Assembly (NCBI GenBank): GCA_030146295.1
Contig: JASLCD010000360.1
Span: 1-11,159 of the forward strand
DNA: 11,159 nt
Reading direction: 5' to 3'
Origin: Chryseobacterium sp.
GTDB lineage: Bacteria; Bacteroidota; Bacteroidia; Flavobacteriales; Weeksellaceae
Positions 6,498 through 11,159 of this stretch are shown here, in pieces. Each line of letters opens with the position of its first letter. Within the stretch, counting starts at the first letter, position 1. Below the pieces are notes generated by a model. It worked only from the letters and a program-made list of their open reading frames with translations. It searched no databases and was not told where the DNA came from. Both the position numbers and the translations under genes were made by a program.

Positions 6498-8030
6498 TTA
6501 CTTGTCATAATTCTTCATCACATACTCAAAGTAGTGGATCATTTTCAGATAATTTTCGATACTGAGGTATTCATTGGTACTGTGAATGCTTTGCTGTTCT
6601 GCACTGTTGATTTTGATCGGCATAAATCTGTAAACATTTTTGCTGACGATTTCATATTTACCGGCATCCGTGCCTGCCATTGTAAGGTATGGCGTAACAA
6701 TAGCTCCGGGATGAATTTCCTTCACTCCGGCTTCGATCATTTTAAAAGCTTTTGTATGGGTTGGAGAAATCGCAGAAGCTTCTCTTGTATTGTCGATTTC
6801 TTCCACTTCAACATCAAATCCTCTGGTTGCATTGGTGATATGATCACGCACATCCTGTACAGAATTTCCGGGAAGTAATCTGAAATTAACAACAAATTCA
6901 ACTTCAGGGGAAAGTACATTGGTCCCATCACTGCCTTTCATCATTGTCAGTGCTGTCGTTGTTCTTACCAATGCGTTGGTTGTATTGTTTTTGGTGAGTT
7001 GTGAAATCAAAACAGGTTTTAAAAGCCATTGATTGGCAAGCGCCATTCTTGTTGTAAAAGGCATTTCACCTCCGATATTATTAAAAAACTCTTTGATTAA
7101 CGGGGTGATCACAGGTTTCATCTGATGATCTTCCAGACGCTGCATAATAACAGCCGCTTTTCCTATAGCGCTTTCCATTGGAGGCATAGAAGAATGCCCG
7201 CCCAGTCCTTTTACTTTTATTTTTGCAGAAAGAAAGCCTTTTTCAGCACACCCTACAACGGCAACATCTGTATCTATTCCTGCGACATTTCCTTTTCGCA
7301 TAATCAAACCACCTTCATCATACACGGCATCAAACTTCAATCCTTTTTTCTTAAAGTAATCTGCAATCTGAATCGCTCCTTTTTGTCCGCCAACTTCTTC
7401 ATCGAAACCAAAAGCCAGATAAATATCACGCTGTGGAATCTGTTTATTTTTAATCATAGAATTCATGGATTCCATTAGGGAAAACAGCATTCCTTTCATG
7501 TCTATTGCTCCTCTTCCATAGATCCTTCCATTGGCAACAGCTCCGGAAAAAGGAGCAAAATCCCAGTCTTCCGCTACTTTTGCAACAGGTTCCAGAGGTT
7601 TATCATCCGGCCGGAATATATTTTCTTCATTATTTTTGATATCAGCGTCTCCCGGAGGAACAACATCCATATGGGAAAGAAATAAAATGGGTTCCAGAGC
7701 AGGATTGCTTCCTTTGAGCCTGAATACCAGTCCATACTGATTAACCTCAACGTTTTCTGTATTCTGATATACTAGAGGGTAAGAAGCTTTTAAATAGGTT
7801 TTAAACTGATCAAACGGTGCATAATTGAACTCACCCAAGCTACCTGTAGAAACAGTCGGAACTTTTATTCCTCCCGACAGCCTCATTACCGCTGAATCGT
7901 TTTTTACGGGTTTCCAGCCCTCTCCTGCTCCTACATTATTTTTCTTAAATGGATAAGTATAGGTCTTAATGAGTACTACAGCAGCCAGAATGACAATGAT
8001 TCCCAGAAGAATTAAAAGAACTTTTTTCAT
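6498..8030 (-). CDS. M20-family metallopeptidase, carboxypeptidase S/PM20D1-like, membrane-anchored, 510 aa
   Basis: This is a di-zinc amidohydrolase of the M20 family; the long form with SHMDVVP, GRGAIDMKG and FGFDEEVGGQKG resembles yeast carboxypeptidase S and PM20D1. Visible candidate ligands and catalytic residues (510-aa numbering) are H120 and D122 in SHMDVV, bridging D177 in GRGAIDMKG, general base E211 and ligand E212 in DEE, D238 in YDEGG, and H483 in SIHSTNEY. H279 in GGHSS lies in the lid/dimerisation domain. Residues 4-23 form a single hydrophobic helix after MKK with no obvious cleavage site, so the enzyme is probably anchored facing the periplasm. The ATG at 8030 is preferred; the TTG at 8114 would put 28 polar residues before the helix. 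All key residues are present, so it should be active. Substrate is unknown: peptides or N-acyl amino acids are possible. Confidence 0.93.
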   Translation of the reverse strand: MKKVLLILLGIIVILAAVVLIKTYTYPFKKNNVGAGEGWKPVKNDSAVMRLSGGIKVPTVSTGSLGEFNYAPFDQFKTYLKASYPLVYQNTENVEVNQYGLVFRLKGSNPALEPILFLSHMDVVPPGDADIKNNEENIFRPDDKPLEPVAKVAEDWDFAPFSGAVANGRIYGRGAIDMKGMLFSLMESMNSMIKNKQIPQRDIYLAFGFDEEVGGQKGAIQIADYFKKKGLKFDAVYDEGGLIMRKGNVAGIDTDVAVVGCAEKGFLSAKIKVKGLGGHSSMPPMESAIGKAAVIMQRLEDHQMKPVITPLIKEFFNNIGGEMPFTTRMALANQWLLKPVLISQLTKNNTTNALVRTTTALTMMKGSDGTNVLSPEVEFVVNFRLLPGNSVQDVRDHITNATRGFDVEVEEIDNTREASAISPTHTKAFKMIEAGVKEIHPGAIVTPYLTMAGTDAGKYEIVSKNVYRFMPIKINSAEQQSIHSTNEYLSIENYLKMIHYFEYVMKNYDK

Positions 8031-8190
8031 AGCAGATAGGTTTGTAAGGTGGTTTGGTCCTATAAATATAGCAAAGTATTTGATGCCTAACAATTTAAAA
8101 CCTGGCTTTTTCAATTAAAGAAACAATTGAATACTGCTGTTTAAAATTTTAACCTGATAAAAATTAAACTTCATGTCCCCATAATGAAAA

Positions 8191-8206
8191 TCTAATCGTC
8201 ATTAGA
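8191..8206. promoter_or_regulatory. 16-bp dyad before the azoreductase gene, candidate operator
   Basis: TCTAAT (8191-8196) and ATTAGA (8201-8206) are perfect inverted 6-bp arms around CGTC, ending 10 bases before the ATG at 8217. The position suits a repressor (MarR- or HxlR-type regulators often control azoreductases), but no regulator gene is adjacent. A second, purely A/T palindrome, TTAAAATTTTAA, is at 8141-8152. No clear TAnnTTTG element is visible here. Confidence 0.35.
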
Positions 8207-8216
8207 ATAAAAAAGT

Positions 8217-8825
8217 ATGAAGAATATTCTGCACATTATTTCCAGCGCAAGAGGAGAACTATCTTATAGTAATAAATTGAGTGCTTTCATCTTAGAAAGG
8301 CTTTTACAACAGGGCAATATCAATAAGATTACAGTCCGGGATCTGGTTAAAGATACTCCGCCCCATGCTGATGAAGTGTCTATTCATGAGTTTTATAAGT
8401 ACCCGGGATCATATGATGAACAGAGTAATCAGTTGCTTTCATATGCCAATACGATTGTAGACGAAGTACGTGAAGCGGACATTATTGTCATCGGAACGCC
8501 TATGTTTAACCTAGGAATTTCCACTCCGTTGAAGGCATGGCTGGATCAGCTGATCCGGGCTGGTGTGACTTATGTTTTTGATGAACAGTGGAACCGCGTA
8601 GGCCAATTTAAAGACAAAAAAGTATATCTTGCTGTTGCTTCGGGAGGCAGGAGTGCTGAAGGTACTCCGGATTATATTTCTGCTTATCTGAAGGATGTTT
8701 TCAGAAGTTATACAGGAATTACAGATGTGGAAACGTATCGTATTGAAGGGACTATGGAGAATGGTTTTACAGCAGATTATAAAGATATTCTGAAAGGTTT
8801 TAATTCTGTCAATGAAATGCTTTAA
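8217..8825 (+). CDS. azoR: FMN-dependent NADH-azoreductase (flavodoxin-like fold), 202 aa
   Basis: This is a cytosolic flavoprotein that transfers electrons from NAD(P)H to quinones and azo compounds. The N-terminal strand and loop ILHIISSARGELSYSNKLS (4-22) match the FMN-phosphate loop of the AzoR/NQO group. ADIIVIGTPMFNLGISTPLK at about 86-105, followed by AWLDQLIRAGVTYVF, is the conserved flavin-ring-binding region (usually PMYNF.IP..LK.W.D...R.G.TF). ASGGR at about 141-145 is the second flavin loop. Length is that of E. coli AzoR (about 200 aa). The ATG at 8217 is the natural start, after an A-rich leader. It is divergent from the M20 peptidase and followed by a repeat-containing gap with no strong terminator. 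Physiological substrate is not evident; quinone detoxification is common for the family. Confidence 0.92.
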   Translation: MKNILHIISSARGELSYSNKLSAFILERLLQQGNINKITVRDLVKDTPPHADEVSIHEFYKYPGSYDEQSNQLLSYANTIVDEVREADIIVIGTPMFNLGISTPLKAWLDQLIRAGVTYVFDEQWNRVGQFKDKKVYLAVASGGRSAEGTPDYISAYLKDVFRSYTGITDVETYRIEGTMENGFTADYKDILKGFNSVNEML

Positions 8826-8853
8826 AAGCGGGTGTTATTGTAAACGCAAAGAT

Positions 8854-8877
8854 TTATATTCTTGATCCTGAATATAA
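8854..8877 (+). terminator. Weak hairpin after azoR, possible terminator
   Basis: TTATATTC and GAATATAA pair over 8 bp around an 8-base loop, 28 bases after the azoR stop. There is no T-run, so it may be an RNA-stabilising hairpin or chance. Just before it, AACGCAAAG (8843-8851) repeats the start motif of the interspersed element at 8946. Confidence 0.2.
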
Positions 8878-8945
8878 GGGAGCAAAGAAGGAATCAACAA
8901 GTGGATTGGATGAAGCTTGGTGATTTTAGTGAGGCTACTAGTTTG

Positions 8946-9028
8946 TTTTTAACGCAAGGGCGCAAAGTTTTCACTACTGATATATTTTAAGGCGCAAGAA
9001 AATCATGATGAAATCTTGCGCTTAAAAA
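8946..9028. repeat. Interspersed 83-bp repeat with inverted ends and internal hairpin
   Basis: The ends TTTTTAACGCAAG and CTTGCGCTTAAAAA are inverted copies differing by one inserted base. Inside, GGCGCAAAG (near 8959) and AAGGCGCAAGA (8989-8999) repeat each other, and GCGCAAGA (8992-8999) pairs with TCTTGCGC (9014-9021). It shares motifs and layout with 6324-6456. It lies between azoR and the convergent map-like gene, where its hairpin could act as a weak terminator for either. My recollection is that similar AACGCAAAGGCGCAAAG elements are scattered through flavobacterial genomes. The rest of 8826-9087 holds only the weak hairpins at 8854-8877 and 9070-9086. Confidence 0.6.
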
Positions 9029-9087
9029 TATTTTTTATCGAAATTGGAGTCTTCGTAATTTACCAATTACACAAGAATAATTTGTGC

Positions 9088-9852
9088 TTAATTCAGGATT
9101 TCGTTCATTTCGGTCAGAATGATTGGTTTTCCATCAGTGATTACAATGGTATGTTCGTGCTGAGCCATATAACCGCCTTTATTACCTACCATGGTCCAAC
9201 CGTCTTTCAGCTCTACTGCAAGATTGGAAGCGGTAGAGATAAAAGTTTCAATAGCCACGACAGAGTTTTTCTTGAATCTTCTGGAATCAAAACGGTTTCT
9301 GTAGTTCAGTAATTCATCAGGCTGTTCATGTAAACTTCTGCCTACTCCATGTCCGGCAAGATTTTTAATAACCCTAAGCCCTCTTTTCTTCGCTTCTGTT
9401 TCCATTAAATGCCCAATGTCTGCGATTTTCACTCCGCCTTTTATATTGTCAATGGCTTTCTTTAAAATCTCTTTGGAAGCTTCCACGAGCTTCTGATGCC
9501 CGTGAATATCTTTTCCGATCACAAAAGACCCTCCGTTATCGGCCCAATAACCATCCAGTTCTGCAGAAACATCAATATTAATCAGATCACCTTCTTTCAA
9601 AATCCTATGGTCAGTAGGGATACCATGGCAGAATTCGTTATCTACGCTGATGCACGTCCAGCCTGGAAATCCATACGTCAGATAAGGCGCTGACTTTGCT
9701 CCGAAACCCTCTAGTATTTGGGCTCCGTATTCATCAAGATCTTTTGTAGTCATGCCAGGTTTAGCATACTCCATCATCTTTTTCAAAGTATAGGCAACGG
9801 CTTCACTTACTTTTTGCATTCCGATCATCTGATCTTCGTTCGTGATTGACAT
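9088..9852 (-). CDS. map: Type I methionine aminopeptidase, 254 aa
   Basis: Removes the initiator methionine from new proteins; cytosolic, M24 (pita-bread) fold, two metal ions. All five metal ligands can be assigned: D94 (NIDVSAELDGYWAD), D105, H168 (AGHGVGRSLHE), E202 (AIETF) and E233 (QHEHT). The substrate-contacting histidine is H76 in CHGIP. Length is that of the short type I enzymes such as E. coli Map. The segment after E202 reads ETFIST, where EP is usual, a recognisable variant. Flavobacteria generally carry the housekeeping map in the ribosomal/secY region; this isolated gene is therefore probably a second copy, which is an inference. The ATG at 9852 follows an A-rich leader and a perfect -7 element. 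It is convergent with azoR. Confidence 0.93.
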   Translation of the reverse strand: MSITNEDQMIGMQKVSEAVAYTLKKMMEYAKPGMTTKDLDEYGAQILEGFGAKSAPYLTYGFPGWTCISVDNEFCHGIPTDHRILKEGDLINIDVSAELDGYWADNGGSFVIGKDIHGHQKLVEASKEILKKAIDNIKGGVKIADIGHLMETEAKKRGLRVIKNLAGHGVGRSLHEQPDELLNYRNRFDSRRFKKNSVVAIETFISTASNLAVELKDGWTMVGNKGGYMAQHEHTIVITDGKPIILTEMNEILN

Positions 9853-9881
9853 AGTTTTGTTTTAGTTGTTATTGAGAACTA

Positions 9882-9889
9882 CAAAGTTA
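9882..9889 (-). promoter_or_regulatory. Bacteroidota -7 element (TAACTTTG) for the map gene
   Basis: Exact TAnnTTTG match on the minus strand, with a predicted start near 9875 and about 23 bases to the ATG at 9852. No TTTG -33 element is seen at the expected distance. Confidence 0.5.
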
Positions 9890-9977
9890 GGAAATTTAAT
9901 ATTCTGAATACGATTTGTTTTAATTCCTAAACTCGTGTATTGGAAAATGAGATTATCAGGTACTTTAATATCCTTCT

Positions 9978-10232
9978 ACCCCCTTGAGTAAGGGGGGTAA
10001 AGGGGGTTGGTGAAGAGGCTCCAGCCACTTTGATAAGTGGGTAAAGGAACTTACAGAACGATCTGGAGGCCGTTAATGAAGTAGTTGGAGGCTGTTCCGA
10101 AGGGTTTCCAGCCACTTTATAAAGGGGCTGAAGATACTTACTATAGTGGTTAGAGGCACTTTCTAGGTGGCTGGAGGTTATTTATAAAGTGGTTCATGGT
10201 ATTGATAAGGATGTACGAGGACTTTTTAAAAC
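9978..10232. repeat. Degenerate 21-22 bp tandem repeat array, about 12 units
   Basis: Ten consecutive units can be laid out from 10021 with starts at 10021, 10042, 10063, 10085, 10107, 10128, 10150, 10171, 10193 and 10214. Their lengths mix 21 and 22 bp. They follow a loose pattern (C/T)TGGAGG.ACTTTATAAAGTGG; unit 10171-10192, for example, ends TTTATAAAGTGG. The best cores approach the palindrome CCACTTTATAAAGTGG. Two further units seem to precede them, including a hairpin CCCCCTT (9979-9985) with AAGGGGG (9990-9996). The mixed unit length breaks any reading frame, so it is not a protein repeat; the 62-codon frame at 9927-10115 is not credible. It fills most of the gap between map and the terminator at 10233. 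Confidence 0.6.
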
Positions 10233-10261
10233 AAAAACCACTGCAAAAGCAGTGGTTTTTT
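10233..10261. terminator. Strong terminator, probably of the leftward two-ORF module
   Basis: A perfect 12-bp stem, AAAAACCACTGC (10233-10244) with GCAGTGGTTTTT (10249-10260), closes on loop AAAA. It has T-runs on both strands. The transcript it most obviously ends is the leftward one, whose last stop is at 10332. The 70 bases between (10262-10331) hold no other visible feature. Confidence 0.88.
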
Positions 10262-10331
10262 ATTTTATTCACGGACACGAGCAAAGGACGCTTTTATTTA
10301 TGAATACTCAGAAGAACAAAGGTTCAAAATA

Positions 10332-10520
10332 CTATTTTTGAAGTCTCCCAGAAAAAATAAATAATATCCAATATAGAAAACCAAAAATAATATCAAATAT
10401 TATGTTAGCTGATTTTAATTGATGAGAAACTAGAATATTATATATAATATCAATTACTATGATAATTCCACAAAATTTCAATAAATATATAATTGCTCTT
10501 ATAACAATTTTACTATTCAT
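10332..10520 (-). CDS. Small two-helix membrane protein, 62 aa, possible immunity protein
   Basis: I do not recognise the sequence. After a short basic N-terminus (MNSKIVIR) come two hydrophobic helices, about 9-30 and 39-56, joined by a short polar loop SHQLKSAN, and a basic tail GRLQK; it should be an inner-membrane hairpin. Its ATG (10520) lies two bases after the stop of the upstream ORF (10523-10525), so the two are almost certainly co-transcribed and perhaps translationally coupled. The local DNA is unusually A+T-rich (22 G/C in 120 bases at 10381-10500 by hand count, against 23 in 60 at 9541-9600). An immunity role is inferred only from its position behind a toxin-tail-like ORF. A hydrophobic spurious frame in A+T-rich DNA is possible but less likely given the tight spacing. 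Confidence 0.6.
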   Translation of the reverse strand: MNSKIVIRAIIYLLKFCGIIIVIDIIYNILVSHQLKSANIIFDIIFGFLYWILFIFSGRLQK

Positions 10521-10522
10521 AA

Positions 10523-11029
10523 TTACTTTTTATTTTGCATTCTGTTTTTTTCTGCATTTTCATCATGTTCTCTTATTGACTCTAATTGATTAAAAGTTCC
10601 TGAATAAAAATTATAAACAAATCCAATTATAACACCTTGTATAGAAGGTTTTTCAAATTTTTGTTTCTCTATTGAAGATAAACCAATACCGATTGCTAAT
10701 GCCTTTAAATCCGTTGTATAATCAAAAATAGTTTTTAAGTTATCATTATAAATTGCACGATCTACTAAGGTAATAGAATTGTAAGTTGAATAAACTGATC
10801 CCATTCCTCCAGCATGAAGAGCATTTGCATCAACCATTTGACCAGATAATTTAACCCAATGATTATTATTTAATTGGTATTTATTTCCATCATTGGAATC
10901 AAATTGGTCCCCATTTTTATTATAATCACCCGTAGGTCTATCATCCACAGCAGTAACAGATTTACCTGTTCCTCCTAATTTTTCTGTTGAGCCAGCATCA
11001 ATGTTTTTACCTAAAAGATTATCAGTCAC
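10523..11029 (-). CDS. Orphan C-terminal module, possibly a polymorphic-toxin tail; start uncertain
   Basis: From a GTG at 11029 the frame gives 168 aa, but it stays open upstream to a TAG at 11099-11101, and those 23 extra codons (RGYNLGKDNQKI..NNDGSV) look protein-like, while no ATG is available. This suggests the tail of a larger protein that has lost its N-terminus, or a displaced tip module. Residues 1-65 are polar and Gly/Asn/Asp-rich (DDRPTGDYNKNGDQFDSNDG), as in the linker after an RHS/YD-repeat core. DANALHAGGMGSVYS at 67-81 is Gly/Ala-rich. Moderately hydrophobic stretches lie at 109-118 and 130-142, and the C-terminus is charged (EHDENAEKNRMQNKK). No catalytic motif is recognisable. 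A small membrane protein follows after two bases, as in toxin-immunity pairs. The toxin reading is an inference; an unrelated lineage-specific protein or a pseudogene is possible. Confidence 0.5.
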   Translation of the reverse strand: MTDNLLGKNIDAGSTEKLGGTGKSVTAVDDRPTGDYNKNGDQFDSNDGNKYQLNNNHWVKLSGQMVDANALHAGGMGSVYSTYNSITLVDRAIYNDNLKTIFDYTTDLKALAIGIGLSSIEKQKFEKPSIQGVIIGFVYNFYSGTFNQLESIREHDENAEKNRMQNKK

Positions 11030-11100
11030 CGAGCCATCATTATTTAAATTATAACTTGAAGTAATTTTCTGATTATCTTTTCCTAAATTATACCCCCGCT

Positions 11101-11124
11101 ACCGCACGAATCCTTTCGTGTGGT
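11101..11124. other. Hairpin at the upstream boundary of the A+T-rich module
   Basis: ACCGCACGAA (11101-11110) pairs with TTCGTGTGGT (11115-11124) over 10 bp including one G-T, with loop TCCT. Together with CCCCCGCT just before it (11093-11100), it is a G+C-rich island within A+T-rich DNA, exactly where the open frame of the orphan module stops (TAG at 11099-11101). There is no T-run on either strand. It may be a recombination or insertion scar, or the end of an upstream element outside the window. Confidence 0.35.
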
Positions 11125-11159
11125 TAAAAAGCTATACATCAAACATTCTAAAAACTACA

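Noticed and set aside
6462..6878. 138-codon plus-strand frame, and similar frames at 7125-7478 and 7531-7740
   Set aside because: They lie antisense to the M20 peptidase, whose catalytic motifs prove the minus-strand frame; they are mirror frames.
9016..9312. 98-codon plus-strand frame
   Set aside because: It is antisense to the conserved C-terminal part of the methionine aminopeptidase and starts inside the repeat element.
9927..10115. 62-codon minus-strand frame
   Set aside because: It is made of the degenerate repeat array and the G-rich hairpin, is Pro/Ser/Thr-rich without fold-like pattern, and the mixed 21/22 bp unit length would scramble any conserved frame.
9978..10232. CRISPR array
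   Set aside because: There are no near-identical repeats alternating with unique spacers; all units are diverged and directly adjacent, and there are no cas genes.
10332..11098. Type II toxin-antitoxin pair
   Set aside because: The small ORF is a membrane hairpin with no DNA-binding or antitoxin-like features, and it comes second; a secreted-toxin tail with an immunity protein fits better.

Overview
The window looks like chromosomal DNA from a Bacteroidota bacterium of class Flavobacteriia, most likely Chryseobacterium or a close relative. The base composition is A+T-rich. Shine-Dalgarno sites are weak or absent. Several genes are preceded by the Bacteroidota -7 promoter element TAnnTTTG. 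The protein types (a TonB receptor with a carboxypeptidase-regulatory-like N-domain, a DUF2490-like barrel) are typical of this group. Genus is inferred from general resemblance, not from a database match.

Layout. 1-110: 3' part of a tRNA-Ser(GGA) and its terminator. 252-668: unrecognised small protein. 845-1579: exported DUF4198-like protein, convergent with the large TonB-dependent siderophore receptor (1647-4115, minus); a bidirectional terminator lies between them. 4116-4587: long non-coding gap with the receptor promoter, a 23-bp near-perfect palindrome, and three DnaA-box-like 9-mers repeated at exact 11-bp intervals. 4588-5391: DUF2490-like outer-membrane barrel protein. 5504-6196 (minus): unrecognised soluble protein. 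6221-6497: gap containing a degenerate interspersed repeat. 6498-8030 (minus): membrane-anchored M20 metallopeptidase. 8217-8825: FMN-dependent azoreductase with a dyad just before its start. 8826-9087: gap with a second copy of the interspersed repeat family. 9088-9852 (minus): type I methionine aminopeptidase. 9978-10232: non-coding degenerate tandem array with a 21-22 bp period, ending at a strong terminator. 10332-11098 (minus): very A+T-rich pair of tightly linked ORFs, probably an orphan polymorphic-toxin tail with a small two-helix membrane protein.

The genes do not form one pathway. The receptor and the DUF4198-like protein may share a role in ferric-siderophore or other metal uptake. 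Most other genes look like single-gene transcription units. The least ordinary signals are the 11-bp-phased DnaA-like boxes, the 21-22 bp array, the receptor's operator-like palindrome, and the foreign-looking two-ORF module at the right edge. In four genes (starting at 845, 4588, 6196 and 8030) the longest reading frame begins at a TTG, and the promoter element or signal peptide indicates that a downstream ATG is used instead.
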